From Diadema setosum (taxonomy: Eukaryota > Echinodermata > Echinoidea > Diadematoida > Diadematidae), in assembly GCF_964275005.1 (NCBI RefSeq), contig NC_092693.1, forward strand, positions 27,271,173 to 27,335,172: a stretch of DNA of 64,000 nt, read 5' to 3'. How positions within the stretch are numbered: the stretch's first letter is position 1; each line of letters opens with the position of its first letter. A program made the position numbers and the translations under genes. Under the pieces are notes generated by a model, which did no database searches, was not told the DNA's origin, and was given only the letters and a program-made list of their open reading frames with translations. Positions 1 to 14,200 of the stretch are shown in pieces.

Positions 1-2264
1 GTGTCACTGCCTGCTCCTTTACAGGGGCAATATTGCCCATCATCTCAAGGTGCAACTTAGCATCACAAAATCGGGTACGATTTAGTTCCTTAACTACTCT
101 AAACCTTGAATAGTGCGAACTGATGTAAGCCTATTTGCTCAGCATATAACTTATGTTGTTGTTGCACTCTGCAAAGTAAATAGGATTAGTGTAACTTGGA
201 TCTTGTGAATCATGAAATGTGTGTGCGTGCAGAATTTGTGAGTTGTGAAAATGTTAATGTAAAAGTTAACTTAGTTGTGTTTGAATAATATACTGAAACC
301 AAAAATTTACCCAATTACCTTTTCAATAAGGTGAGCACTATATATATCAAACAGTTAACCTTCTCGGCAAGAGTATACATCTGCATGTTTAAGGAAGAGG
401 TGAAAATATGATATGCAGTTGTCTGGATACGTTTTATTCAAAACGTTCTTGAATGCGTATTCACATAATCTATAAGAATAACATATGCTTCTTACCAGTA
501 CTCAAAGCCTCTAAAACAAGAGCATGCTTCTTACACTTCTAAAGTATACACCATATCTTAAAAACAAAATGTAAGAGGATTTAAGAAGCTGTTTGTATGC
601 ATTCAAACGAATTCATATTTCTATCTAAAATCTAAAACGTGTCTTGTAAAAGGGGAATTCGTTTTATAATGACGATGCCAATTGTCTTAAAGTCCTTATC
701 ACGACATGTCTTGGAGTTCACGCTTATTGAAAACATGAGATTCTTGGCACGTAGATTACAACTATGGTTTAAAGAGTTAACTGAGATACGCATACCGTAT
801 ACGGGCATTTCGATGAAAACAATTAAATACAACTTCGGTACTGTAAATAATATGAAAATCAAACTTGATACCAGCCCTTATCGACAACCAATACAGACTA
901 TGGAGGACTGCAGTTATAATTGTGTTCAGATATTGTTTTGGGTGATACACGCATGCCGACTGATTTAGGATCAATTCGAGTCCCTCGAGCTGAGATTCCG
1001 GAACTGCAATGAGCAAACCATCATGATGCATAACAAAGTGACTGAGATAATGCATGCACCAGTTTCTGTTTCGTTGTTCTATACACAGAAAGTTGTTTCG
1101 TTTTCCAATCCTGTGCAGGCACACAGAGATTTACAGAATTCAATCATCTTTGGCTATAACGCCATGGTCGCGTGCAAAATGAATGCAGCTTATCTAACTT
1201 AACCTGTAGTTACTGAATAGGGGACTACTGTATATTCAATTTATACATTATTAATCGGATAATAGAACCTGTCAAAGAGTAAATTGCGGATATCATATAC
1301 CATTGTCAAATTCACTTTCTGTTCTATACATATGTATCAATGGAATGTTATGAACCACTTCAGCATTACCAATCATTATCATAATTATTTCCCTGAAACG
1401 GCTGCATTAACTGTATGAGCGGGAAGAGTTTGGCATCATTCATAGCAAGAGTCGTGACTACAAAACTAAATACATGTATTAAAATACAAGGTTTTAGGAC
1501 ACTTTGAATCATCCCCCCCCCAAAAAAAAAAAAAACAACAACAACAACTTAGTGTATTGTTGTACAATGTATGCCCTACTTCCATTAACCTATGATCTTT
1601 GACCTTTGAATACATGGCCCGCATTTTTTCAACGAATAGACATTTGGATGCAACGTAGGTATTATATAAAAGAAAAAAAAAATGTTTTAGGAAAATACAT
1701 TTAACCACTTCAGAAATAATTATGGAACAAATAGCAAAATATTGACACGTTCACTTCTTCCGTAATGACATGACAGAAAACTTTCCTCACGGAATCGTTC
1801 TGCCGTAATTCATGAGCAAGTCATGGATATATACTTAGTTCGATTAAAAGTATACATTGAGTCATTGCAAAAGCATCTAATGAAAAGTATGTTTCAGAAC
1901 TACATCATCGTCATTTATTCTATAACACTAATAATATAGAGCTATTGGTCCGCCATATTGCCTAACAGGTCGTTGTCCTCCTACCACGTTTGTTTAGCAA
2001 ATAAGGCACAGAATTTAATTTTGCACTTGTTGCCAAAGACTCTAATCTTCTTTACCGCTATTCTCAGACATGTATGCTGGTGCTGTATGAATTAGAAACG
2101 GAAGCTTACAAATTAATTTAATATTCACCATTTAACAAGGCAAAAGCGAAGTGATGTCTCGTCCACATATCGACTTTATGATTACAGAGATTTTCAAATG
2201 GCATAGGCCTAGTTCATTGACTTTTTGACTGTTGACGTAGTCGGACTTCACCAATATTAACACT
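1..2264. other. Non-coding stretch without recognisable gene
   Basis: AT-rich sequence with no ORF that resembles a known family. Open frames near 640-1,120 overlap on both strands and show no conserved motif. A short C run followed by A lies at about 1,513-1,535. Nothing else was recognised. Confidence 0.5.
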
Positions 2265-2561
2265 GTCTTGACAGCAATCATTAGATGATCTGAGGAGTGA
2301 ATTTGGTGATCATATAGCTCAAAAGTGTGGAAAGTTATTGAAAGAACACCAGAATACTATGTCGACAGTGTTTATCAGGTGAGATACAAACATAGAACAA
2401 GTTCCAGTGGGTCTTGACAGCAATCATTAGATGATCTGAGGAGTGAATTTGGTGATCATAACGTATAGCTCAAAAGTGTGGAAAGTTATTGAAAGAACAC
2501 CAGAATACTATGTCGACAGTGTTTATCAGGTGAGATACAAACATAGAACAAGTTCCAGTGG
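2265..2561. repeat. Tandem duplication of a ~146-bp unit
   Basis: Two nearly identical copies start with GTCTTGACAGCAATC at 2,265 and 2,411. The second carries a 5-bp insertion (ACGTA) in its middle. Each ends with GTTCCAGTGGGT, a word that also punctuates the array that follows, so the two repeats probably arose by slippage from one seed. Confidence 0.9.
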
Positions 2562-3350
2562 GTTTCAGGAGGTTACTTTTCCAGCCAGGGTTATAGTCTA
2601 GCTGGTAAAATTGGGTCTTTGAGGGCATCTGGCGGCTACACCCCCCCCCCCCCCCCCACTTCTTAAAACGTCTGGCAACGGCCATGCATATATCCTGTAA
2701 GTGTAAATAACACGTTCCAGTGGGTTTCATTACATAGGTTATATTTTCAGCTATAGGCTAGCCTATATAGCTGGAAAAAGTTTGGTCTTTAGGGGCGTCT
2801 GGCGGCTACCCCCCACCACTTAAAACGTCTGGCAATGGTCATGTATTTATCCTGTAAGTGTAACGAACAAGTTCCAGTGGGTTTCATTAGGTTACTTTTT
2901 CAGCTATTTAGGCTAGCCTAGCTGGAAAAATTTGGGTCTTTAAGGGCGTCTGGCGGCTACCCCCCACCACTTAAAACGTCTGGCAATGGTCATTCATTTA
3001 TCCTGTAAGTGTAACGAACAAGTTCCAGTGGGTTTCATTAGGTTACTTTTTCAGCTAGGCTAGCCTAGCTGGAAAAATTTGGGTCTTTAAGGGCGTCTGG
3101 CGGCTACCCCCCACCACTTAAAACGTCTGGCAATGGTCATTCATTTATCCTGTAAGTGTAACGAACAAGTTCCAGTGGTTTTCATGAGGTTACTTTTTCA
3201 GCTAGGCTAGCCTAGCTGGAGTTGGGCCTTTAAGAGCGTCTGGCGGCTACCCCCCACCACTTAAAACGTCTGGCAATGGTCATTCATTTATCCTGTAAGT
3301 GTAACGAACATGTTCCAGTGGTTTTCATGGGGTTACTTTTCCAGCTAGGC
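2550..3350. repeat. Tandem array, ~148-bp unit, about six copies
   Basis: Each unit runs GTTCCAGTGGGTTTCAT, then a short palindrome (CAGCTAGGCTAGCCTAGCTG), then a C-rich patch (GGCGGCTACCCCCCACCACTT), then AAAACGTCTGGCAATGG. Unit starts fall near 2,551, 2,714, 2,870, 3,018, 3,163 and 3,312. One unit has its C patch expanded to a long C run at 2,641-2,657. The copies diverge toward 3,350, as expected at an array edge. Confidence 0.85.
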
Positions 3351-3599
3351 TAGCCTAATTTTGAGGGGTCCTTTCTTTGGCCCTCCTGGCCACACCCACC
3401 ACCGATGACCAGCCAGACGTGCATTTCCATACTTAGGGGCATATGTACTAAATTGCTATATACATAAAAATTGGTAACCTTTTCAGCTAGGCTGACCCCC
3501 GCTGGCTCCCGGACTATTCCTTGAACTAGGTTTGCTATAATTGTCTAAGAGTGCAGGTACATGTATTTGGGGAATTGAGGATTTTTACTTGACTTCTGA

Positions 3600-4656
3600 C
3601 TGACCCTTTTATAAGTTTATGCATTGAGTAATTGTCAAGGTATGAAGAAAGAGTGTAATTAGAGTATAAAATAGAATTTTTTTTTTTTGCATTTAAACCT
3701 GGCCTTGACCCTTAACCTTTGACCTTCTGGCAGGAAATTTCCAAGAGAATCTCCATTAGGTAATACATGCATATAAAGTTTTAAAAATAATAATGCAAGC
3801 ATTGCATATACTAGTAAATGAGGGAAATAGTAAAATTTTGAAGAGTTGACCTTGACCTTTGACCCCCTGACCATTGACCCATGACCCCTAAATTCCCTAG
3901 ATAGTCCCTGCCAGTCAGTACATGCATTTGCACCAAGTTCCATGAAGATACATTGAACCATTTGCGAGAAAAGTGAAATTGTAACATTTTCACCTAACCT
4001 TTGACCTTTTGACCTTTGACCTTATGACATGAAACTCTCTCTGGAGAATCTTTATGCAGCAGTACATGTCTACACTAAGTTTCAAGAAAATACATTCGAG
4101 CATTGCATGGATATGGGGAAATAGCAACATTTTTAGCATTTGACCTTGACCTTTTGACCTTCGACCTCTTGCCAATGTAACGAAAATCTACTCAACTACT
4201 TGCCCCATCATACATCATCCTTGGACCAAGTTTGGTGAAAGCTGCTTCATCCAGTTTTGAGTTATCACATAAACAGATAAATTTCAGGATTTGACCTTGA
4301 TCTTTGACCTTTGACCTCCGTCCGATTTCACTCAAAAATTAATCAAGTAATTGTCCCACCATACATCATCCTCGGACAAAGTTTGGTGAAATTTGCTTGA
4401 TCCAGTCTTGAGTTATCGCGTAAACAGATACAATTTCATGATTTGACCTTGACCTTTGACCTTCAGCCGATTTTACCCAAAATCTAATCAAGTAATTGCC
4501 CCATCACACTTTATACTTGGACGAAGTTTGGTAAAATTCCAGTCAATATTACTCGTGTTATCGCGTAAACGAAAGCGGACGGACGTACGGACGGACGGAC
4601 GCACAACCCGAAAACATAATGCCTCCGGCACCACTTCGTGGTGGAGGCATAAAAAA
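3600..4656 (+). mobile_element. GGACG-tract/hairpin element, family A (copy 1)
   Basis: The body has diverged ~150-170-bp units, each with TTTGACCTTTGACCTTGACC-like runs and a phrase of the type CCAAGTTTGGTGAAA. A GGACGGACG tract follows at about 4,575-4,602, then the hairpin ATGCCTCC...GGAGGCAT at about 4,617-4,650, and a short A tail. The start is uncertain. The order of parts matches families B and C in this window. Short terminal inversions, internal tandem repeats and a 3' stem-loop are reminiscent of non-autonomous Helentron-like (HINE) elements, but that class is an inference. Confidence 0.65.
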
Positions 4657-5210
4657 CAAAAGAACAATTTGCTCTACTAGCTCTCTGGTAAAGTAAAGAA
4701 ATGAATGGCCTTTCTAACTGAAGTCATTATCACCTATGTAAAACAGTCATTTTAATTTTGTATTCCTAGGGTGTCATTTTTCACGCCAGCACACTTGTGC
4801 ATGGTTAACTCAGGCACAGTTCATGTGAAGTAAACGGGCAGGATCCCACTTTCATGTCATCACATTTGAATTCATTCACTGACAAAGACAGAACACAAAC
4901 AACACACAAACAAGTGAGTGGATTTTAAAACCCGCACAGTGGAGTTTCATTTTCTCTTCTGCAAAGGCAACTGCATATTCTTTAAAACCTAACCAAAAGC
5001 ACGAACCAAAAAAAAAAACACAAACAAATAAACATGGTGTACATGATCAAGACTACAACAGTGAAGTCACATGGACAGACTTTTGACACACAGGAAGGCA
5101 TCCTTTCAGGAAACAACCCAAATGCTGAATATATATGAACATCAGTAAATGCTGTTCTTGAACATTACAACAGCCAAGCTTTATCTGGTGGACCATCAAA
5201 ATATGAAATA

Positions 5211-5392
5211 CAGTCAGCCTTACTTAACCTCGCATAAGTCGATTAATCGCCCAAGTTGAAAGTCTTTTCAAGTCCTCTTCTCTTTATATTCTATCCATTT
5301 TTGATCCCTCATAAATCAAATTTTCCCTTAAGTCGAAGCTATTTCTTCAGTCCAAATAGATTCGACTTAGGCAAGGGTGACTTCCGGCACTG
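5211..5392. mobile_element. Small pogo/Tigger-like MITE
   Basis: 182 bp flanked on both sides by TA. It begins CAGTCAGCCTTAC and ends GTGACTTCCGGCACTG, giving imperfect inverted ends. Inverted words CATAAGTCG and CGACTTA lie just inside. The TA duplication and CAGT ends fit the Tc1/mariner/pogo superfamily. A related end (GCAAGGCTGACTG followed by TA) lies in inverse orientation at about 11,404-11,416. Confidence 0.65.
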
Positions 5393-6346
5393 TATTTACT
5401 TTTCTTGAACCTAAGTAGGATGAGAACAAAGTTCAAGGTATTAAGAAAGTGTGTTAGCTCATATTTTTTATTATCACCCTGCATACATTTCCAACAAGAT
5501 AGTTATAACAACAGGTGGAAGTGATGGCAGCATGAAATTACTTCCTGTTACCATCATTAATTCTTAGAAAAGATGCTTGTGATGTTTGATCCCTGAATGA
5601 AATCAAGAATATGTTTATAAATTACATACAAAACGTATTCACATTTTTGCCTTCAAAGTTACTTTCACATGCACTGTATGTAAGAAGGCAGCATCTGTAA
5701 TTTTATGTCAATTTGAGCATTTCTTAGTATCGCAACCTGTAGAGACTGGATACAATGGACACGAAAACATAACATTTCACCTAATTACGCTAAAAACAAA
5801 ACAAACCCAAATAAAAAGAAATGAAATACTTTGATATTTATTTGACTTGGGAAATTGCCAAGCCTTTCATTCATTTTGCCTTTCAATAGCTCATCTATAC
5901 ATATGATGGCCACAGTGAAACTAGCATATATTTTAGCAAAGATTATGTTGTAGTCTGCTTTTGGTAAGCATATCTATGGAATATGAAAGGATCAAAATTT
6001 GGACCCCTATATCAGTCAATGGCTCATCAAAGCGGTTAAAAATATGACAGACTGGTCATATTCTTGAACACTAATCATGATATCTGGTCAAAAGTCCTGG
6101 CTATTATAATAAAAAAAAATCGTAAAAAAAAAAAAAAAAAAAAAAACCAACAATGTTCGCTGTGATTATCCAATATACTACATCACGTAATAACTGGTAA
6201 GGCTTGAGGAAAAACCATGTACATGTCGGTCTTCAAACATGCATCAATGACAGTCAGTGCCAACAAATATAAAGGTAAGCATTAGTTTCAAAAGACTTTT
6301 GTAAAACAAAGAAGTGAATGGGGGTACCTTGACATGGCAGTGTTAA

Positions 6347-6805
6347 AGGAGACCTCCGGATGATTTTCAAATTTTTACATTTGAATGTATATAAATTAGT
6401 TATACTGGGTACAGAGTTTCAGGATTTATAATGATTGGGATGAAAAATAAGAATGTTTTCGACGTTTATAACAAATTGCAATGAACAAGGATGATGACAT
6501 GGCAGCCTCACCATAAGAATGCATGAGATGTGGCTCAAGGAAGCAGCACAAAAGAAGAAGGCATGCATAGATTACACACAGGTGAGCTTGCAAGCATGCG
6601 GTATTGTAATGGAATGACACTGCTACGTTTCTGAGATATGTGAGGCTCCTATGTCATCATCTTTGTTCAGTGTAATTTGTTTAAGTTTTTTGAAAGTACT
6701 GTTTTTCTGCTCAAGAACCACAATAAATTCTACAAATCTATACATGAAGCTGTTGATTTATGTACTACATGATGTAAAATTATGAAAATCGTCCGGAATG
6801 CCCCT
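6347..6805. mobile_element. TTAA-flanked Kolobok-like MITE
   Basis: 459 bp with TTAA directly outside both ends (6,343-6,346 and 6,806-6,809). The ends are inverted: AGGAGACCTCCGGATGATTTTC on the left and, inverted on the right, AGGGGCATTCCGGACGATTTTC shape. TTAA target duplications with AG..CT termini are typical of Kolobok (piggyBac also uses TTAA but usually starts with CC). No transposase is inside, so it is non-autonomous. Confidence 0.75.
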
Positions 6806-7996
6806 TTAATGACTACTGGGGTACCTCAGCTTTCTCTTCTTTGCTCCAAGAGACTTGCATTGAAATCTCTCAGACTTTCTATATAGCCTGTGAGTGATGA
6901 AGGAAATTATGTACCACATGACAAAAACAAAAACATTTGACCACTGACCTCCCAATACCTAGCTTCCACAGCCACGTAGTATAGTTCATCGTGCATATTT
7001 GTAGTGCATACAATTAAACAGAGCAACCAACATGTAAAATGAATTAACCCATTACAACTGTCCCTACAAAATTCAAAATTCTCACAAACTTCATATTGGA
7101 CTCACTGGGTTCCTCTACACAATTGGCTAACATCAGAGGGTTACAATATCTCATGGCATCCTACTCAGACAGTACATTTTTGCAAATTGTCTTGGTCGGG
7201 TGACAGACATTCATTTGCTTGAAAATCCTCCACTTTTTTTGAAAAACTTTTTTTTTATGACATTCAAAATTAAACGTTTTCTTAACATTACCACCGACTT
7301 CATGATTCAGCACACATACACCATAAACCATATGTTCTAAATCAAAGTCTTCATCAATATCAAAGAAAATGAAAGTCACCATGAGCCAGACACCACTGAA
7401 AAAGACTCCGACTATGACTGTGCCCACAGGATGCCATGCCATAGAAATCAATGACATTTAGACACATGATTTCTTATTGGTATGTTTCCCTACAACTTCT
7501 TGAACCTGCAGCTTTTACACTTCTGCCTTAATTACTACTAAATATCTATTTATAGGGAATTTACCTTCGGTGAGTTAAGGTGTTCACAAGACCCATACCA
7601 AACTTGTACAAAGAATGGGGGGGGGGGGGGGGCTCAATATAATAAACTCTGAAGTAACAAGATAATTCTTGTATTTATACAGGGACTGCACTTCTGCATT
7701 ACAAAATAGTAACAAGTTTCCTTTCAAACTAGTTTGTGTACTACCCAACTATTATAGCCAGATTGGGCATCTAACAAAATACATGTGTAGCTGTTAAAAC
7801 CAACTGAATCTCATACTTTCAAAACTTAAGAAAGCAATGTGGTTTTGTATGGCATTCACTGTGTGGAACAGGTGCTGTAAGGATATTTTGGGAACATATA
7901 CATCATACATCACGCTTTTCTACTTTGCACTGCATATATCACTCTTTAAGTCACATGGGATTTTCGTTATCACTACTTTTTCATTTTCTCTTTTGT

Positions 7997-8002
7997 TTTA
8001 TT
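7997..8002 (-). terminator. Candidate GCSH polyadenylation signal
   Basis: AATAAA on the minus strand, about 145 bases downstream of the GCSH stop codon. It is the first canonical hexamer seen after the stop. No transcript evidence is available. Confidence 0.4.
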
Positions 8003-8145
8003 TCAGCTTGATGATTGAGCACTAGGAAAATAATTTTGTAACAGTCTGCTCTACACCGTTTCCCTGGAAGAATATTTTGCTTTACTTCACACATCTCATT
8101 ATACATTCATTAAGCATCATACATGATATATGATTATCAAAATCC

Positions 8146-8243
8146 CTAACTCTCTGCCTCCTCGATGTATTTTTCATATTGCTCCTTTGTCATCAGGTCA
8201 TCCAGCTCTGAGATATCACTGAGCTTCATTCGCACTAGCCAGC
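8146..8243 (-). CDS. GCSH: GCSH coding exon 5 (C-terminus)
   Basis: The exon begins after acceptor CTGTCAG and encodes (G)[17 protein letters not shown] then [14 protein letters not shown] and TAG. It is 98 bases. The first two bases complete a glycine codon begun in exon 4. The GW and YEKYI motifs match the conserved C-terminal helix of H proteins. Confidence 0.97.
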
Positions 8244-11200
8244 CTGACAGAGTGAGAGAGAGATATCACGTGATAATTTCATGTATGTGTACAACAATGC
8301 TACAATAGTACGCAAGAAGTTCATCATCGTGGTAGTAACTGAAGGAAATAAAGCTAATCTTCTGTCTCACTAAGCGAGGCAAACACGAAAAATTAATACA
8401 ATGTTTCGGCCTCCAAATCTGCTAGCCTTTGTCTGGCAAAGTAGGAACCCAACTTTGGTTCTGCCACAGCAGAATCAACGGAAATAAAGCTAATCTTCTG
8501 TCTCATGAAGTGAGGTAAACACGAAAAAATGAATACGACGTTTCGGCTGCGAAATCTGCTAGCCTTTGTCTGCCTTTTTTTGTGTTTACCTCGCTTTGTG
8601 AGAGAGAAGATTAGCTTTATTTCCTTCAACAATGCTACATTTGGGAGTGTCAGAAAGTTTCCAGACATTACATTTAAAAAGTTGTGCTAGCAAGAAATTG
8701 CATGATTACTGACCCAACTAAACAGATTTACCCAAGTGAAATTGACAAGTCATTTTCTTTTCTTTCTTTTTTTTAACGGGGATGGGGGGGGGGGGGGGAA
8801 TTGGACTATCAATATCGTAGAATAACAAGTGTAATCATCATCAATGCTTTTATCATCATTATCATAATCACTTTGTAACTTTGCAACCATAGAGTACAGG
8901 TATAAATGGAGGAAGATACATGCTCACTCACATTCATATCAGGATCAAAGTTAATATTTTTGTGTGTTGTTAAGTTCCCTGATAGCACCCAACATGCGAA
9001 ATTTGCAAGAAATAAACACCCAGGCAAATATACATGTATATGGCATATACAGTATTACTCTGTTGTTGCATCCATTTCAGTGATGTATTGCTACAGAGCA
9101 TCAACCTGGCAAAACATTTCACAAATGTTGTTCTTTTGTGGAGTTGGTAGGAAGTGCTGAAATGAAAATGGTTGTGATTTGAGTAGTGTATCTATCGTGT
9201 AGCATAAACAAAGTTCTTGCATCATAGTACCCTTTATGAATAACTGCATTACCCTCTGTCCTATAATGAGAAAGTTTATCTTTTAGTACTTCATATATTA
9301 TTGGATGCCATTTGACAATGTGAAGAAATCCAACAGAAATAAAGTATCTCATTAGACAGCTTACCAAGGTGAAAGTTTCTAGGTGTATAACTTTTCCTTT
9401 GTGTTTAGAATGGTGTTTACTAACACATCTACTTTTCTTTCTATTCTATAATTTTTCTTTCTTTTTACCAGTAGTTACAAATGGCCTGTAAAACCTCACC
9501 ATCATCATAAGGAGAAACATTTACGAGTCCTGGTTCTCCCTCCAGGGCAGTATTCACCTCCACCACTTCTCCTGATACAGGAGCATTTACATCACTTGCT
9601 GCTTTCACACTCTCTACAGTACCGAATGGCTCTGAGGAAGAAAAGGGCAGTTCCTAATAAAGTGTTATGCAGTAACAAAGCAAATCAATTCAAATTCTTC
9701 TTGAAGAATACATTTTGAATTAATTCTTGTACAGAAAGAAATTCTGCAAACTCAATTTTAAAGGCTGAGCCACTTTGTAAATTGGCAGATGGAGTAAATG
9801 TCCCCCCCCCCACAAAAAAAAAACCCACATTTTTTTTACATAGTTTTGTGGAGCAAGGGATTCACAAAGAAATCACCCTGCAAAGCATTTCATGTTTAAA
9901 GTGTAAGAATGAGTAATACAAGATGTAAACTACACTTTAAGATTACAAGGTCTCACATATATCATAAAGTTCTACAATATAAATTTCAAATTGAGCAACA
10001 AACAGACATATGAAGTGATCATTTTTTTGGGGGGTCAATCTGTTTAAAGACTGCACTGCATACTCAATCTAAACAATCTAAACAATAATGATCATGTTTA
10101 ACAGTAAATCATGATTAATTATAATTCCTTTTAACAAAATTTCTCACTGCTAACCTGCTCGCTCATATGTTGCTCCGACCTCTGGAAGTTCAATAAATAC
10201 TACATCTCCCAGTTGACCCTGTGAGTATCAGAAAAAAACAAACAAACACAAAATTACTTGATATTACCATAGTAAAACGTATCACTCAAATCAGGCTGCA
10301 CGTAAAGATGATATCAACATGTTGTATATAGAGTTTTTGTTTCATTTGAGTTTGTATACAAGAATTTTTAAGCTCAATTATGGACTACAATAAATAAAAT
10401 GTGTTGGATGTATCATTATTATTATTATTATTATCATTATCATCATTATTATTATTATTATCATCTTTATCATTATCATTATTTTGCACAGTCACAACCA
10501 TTGTGGTAAGGGTAAGAGTGTGGGCAAATTGTGTACTATGCACAGTCTTTATCTCCATTCTTCACTCCTGATCAATCACATCATTCATCATCAACAATAC
10601 ATGAACAATCACTAAAAAGTGCAGAGGACATTAATAAGTCATACGAGTGAACACAAGTCTTGTACTGGTTTTGAGTTGGTTTTATACATGGTAAGTCACA
10701 TAACAGAGTCAAGATCTTGTGTTTATACACTTGTAACATGCGGCTTCACCGCCTGAATTGCTGAACATTGTCACTAAACACGCATTATGGGCTATCACGT
10801 TACGTGTTCCCACCAAGGGATACACAACATACATGTACGTGTATGCATTAGTGCGATTCTTGTCGCATACATGTCTGATACACAATAATCACTGAAAAAA
10901 TAAAAGCCCAACCCATGCGCGTAACCACCAGGCAACCAAGCTAGAGTTTGTGACGGTGTGGGCGGGTTGGCACAAACAATATACAATGTGCTAACATTTT
11001 TCACAGCAGAATTGAATACCGGTAGGACCTGCTGGGACCGGGGACAAGTGTGGAGTACATAGATGTTGCACACTCAAAAGTTGAGTAATTATCATTCACG
11101 TCGGTGCTGTACCTGATTGTGAGGGTTTGTTATTTGTTTTTTGTTTTGTTTTGTTTTGTTTTTTGTTTTTTTCAAAATCCCACTGTGGTCACGGGGAAAA

Positions 11201-14200
11201 AAAACAACAATTTGACTTGTGCAATGGAAATAACATATATTCACACAAATCTGGACTTGAATTTAACTTTGACATACCCAAAATTTGACTTGTAAATCCT
11301 AGACTTGTGAAAGATTATTTTGGAGAAATAAGTAAAGAGATGCTTGGGCCTTTTCTGGAGCTTCAACTTGGCCAAGTTTTCGACTTGTGCAAGGTCAACA
11401 TAGGCAAGGCTGACTGTATATAAATTTGAGGATATATTCTCCTCATGACCATTTACATTTATTCATTTCATTTGCTCCATTACAAGTAAATAATGAATTC
11501 CACTGTGTGCCATTAGTTGTTGGTATTTCAGGCAAGTTCAGGAGAGCTTTCTGGCTATCAACTTTCAATATAAAGGTATGCAGAAAATTTACACAGTACT
11601 GCAAGGAAAGGACTTTGTGCTTGCTATGTGACAGATATGTACATCATGCATAAAATGCATCACAGCTATTTTCATCTTGAAAATTTGTATTGACTTCACA
11701 TGAGGGCAACATTCACTGCATCATCGTTTACCAGGACCCCGTTTACAGTGCGGGGCCGGGCTCGGCCGCGGCCGAGTTCGGCCTCAACTGCGCGGCCGAG
11801 CCTCGCAATTTTGTCCGTTTACACTGCTGGGCTCGGCCGCGTTTTTGATTCAAACCTTTCAATATTTTGTCGTAGTGGCGCTCTGCTTGTAAACAAACGC
11901 AATTTGGTATTGTCTGGTTTTCAGACCCTTTGCCAAATGAATTCTGTGGCGACGAAGTCGCCGTTCGGGCAAAGGCCTTTGCCGAAGGAAATAAAATCCT
12001 TTGCAGGACAAAACCACCTTAAACTATACTAGTTTTCGACGTTGAGGGGGTTAATATCCTGAATAGCGAAAGATACAGGCAGAGGGTTTGGAAGCCAGAC
12101 TAAAATTGGCCGCGCAATTGGCCGCGCATTTGGCCCAGTTTGCGTTTACACCAAGAAGAGGCAGGGCTCGGCCGCGGCTCGGCCGCGGCCGAGACCACCT
12201 CCAGAGCGAGGCCAAATGCGAGGCCAACTTTGGCCTCGCATTTGGCCTTTTGCGGGTTTACACTGAAGCGGGGCTGGGCTCGGCCGCGGCTCGGCCGTGG
12301 CCGAGCCTCGCACTGTAAACGGGGTCATAGTTGAAGCTCTGCAATAATGCATCACCTGATGTAATTGAGCAATGTAGGGATTGACAGACCAGGGAGGTGC
12401 TAGAGAAGGAGAGACAACTACTGCTCTCCTTTGAAGTCATGCGCGGCGCCGCTGAGAAGTTATGCGTTCAACTACAGGTGTTACCCATGTGCTTTGACAA
12501 AAGAGAGCATCAATAATCAGGACTAGCGCTCTCACATCTAGAAATACTTGCCCCTACTGCAATTCGCTCTCTCTATTCAATGTGATGGCAACAATGAATT
12601 TGTGTAACTTGAATAGAAGCAGCGAACCAAAATGCAGTGTAAAACTAACAATTTTAACAGCAAATAGTGTAAAAGCACGCTGGAATATGCTTTAGCGGAG
12701 TACTGTATTTGAAAGATCAAAATATCCCAGATTAAAAGATAAAAAAACTAACATGCACAATTATGCGCATTATAGAAAAATATTAGGTTTTTAAGAGGGC
12801 CTAATTTTCATTTCATTTTGATTTGCGCATTATGAAGAAACTAGAAATACATGTTTATAATATTGAATTCTTTCCTAAACTATTCTAAATCAATTCGAGT
12901 ATTTCATTTAAAATCTTACGGTGAAATAAAACTTGCAATTCAACGAAAGGTGAAATGCGTTCTTCGTCTCCGAACTTCGTCTTGCAAACCAGAGCGGCGC
13001 CGAGCATGACTTCAAAGCGTAATGGAATGCTAGACATCCCATTGTAATGCCTTGAACCCAAACATGTGTTTGCATGAATTACGAAGAGTTGCCACTCCAT
13101 CTCTGTAACACCTCCCTGGACAGACACTGTATCGTTGGCCGCTGCACCATCATATAGGTTGCCTGCACCCAGTCCCAACCAGAGCATTTATGTGCATGCG
13201 TGATAATCTAACTAGCATAGATCTACTATAAATGCTTGCGTTTAGCCAATGCTTTGACATGTTACACCATGCCGTTTGAAATTCCCTGTGTCACTGAAAG
13301 GATGTGACTCATAGGTGATGTCATATCCAGTTAAATAATAGCCCTTTGACAAGGCCTCCAGGCTGAAAATGAGACTAACTGCAAGGAAACAAGTGAGTGC
13401 GAGGCCGGCCAAGTGGTGCAGCCAGGAGGTTTCTTTAAACCTGACATGAATTTCTTATTTTGAACCATGCTTCTCCCCGCTTCTGCAACCAAAAAGGTAG
13501 CGGCAAATCAGCAACAGCAGTGCTCACCAAAAGGTTGCATCTAATGAATATACATAAGTATGCGTGCCAGCAGCTTGCTCATCCGTATCCAAACCTGCGC
13601 TGCCTGCCTGCCTGCAGTAGCTGCCTACATTGCTAGTCATAACAGCATACCAACTGTGGTCTGACTCATGAATATATGAATGATTAATACTCGAGTATGT
13701 CGCAAGGCGGCAGAAAAAAAAAGGGTTTAAAAAGCCCTCGTGGCTGCACCACTCGGTCTCTCGTTCACCTGTTTCTCACAATGCTCGGTGTGGCAAGTTA
13801 GTCTCATTCCTCAGCCACAAGGCCTTGTTAAAAGGCTATAGTCAAATAAACTTTCCAGGACTCAACAGTAACTTTTTTCCTCTGGTGGCCTGTTGGTGCC
13901 AATAGGCGTGTCTTCATCAGCCCGAAGTTTCAAGATAGCGCGCTATCTTGCGGTTACCAAACTAGTCCGATGTCAAAATAGCACGCTATCTGTGTAGTGA
14001 AGACGCAGATAGCGCGCTATTTGATCGGGAAAATTTCCCCCAAAATCTTGGTCTAGTTCGTCAACTAGAGCGCTAATTCGTGAAATAGCGCGCTATCTTG
14101 GGTGCGTCTCCATCAGCCCGAAATTTTCTCGATCCCTCCACGCTTCTGGTTAGCCAGCTGGCAATCAAAAGCGCATGTACAAGCAGCTAGTGATTGTGTT

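Larger units (their letters stand above)
4657..8145. other. GCSH downstream / 3' UTR region
   Basis: This stretch lies 3' of the GCSH stop on the minus strand. Apart from two MITEs (5,211-5,392 and 6,347-6,805), an A run at 6,127-6,146 and a G run at about 7,618-7,632, no gene is recognisable. A 98-codon minus-strand frame at 7,161-7,457 has hydrophobic segments but matches no family known to me. Confidence 0.5.

Noticed and set aside
7161-7457. 98-codon minus-strand frame with hydrophobic segments
   Set aside because: Lies in the GCSH downstream region, has no family resemblance, and no convincing splice or start context.
11700-12440. Arg/Ala/Pro-rich frames on both strands
   Set aside because: Composition effect of the GC-rich TIR element (CTCGGCCGCGGC words).
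12885-13187. 100-codon minus-strand frame
   Set aside because: Runs through the right arm of a foldback repeat; no known motif.
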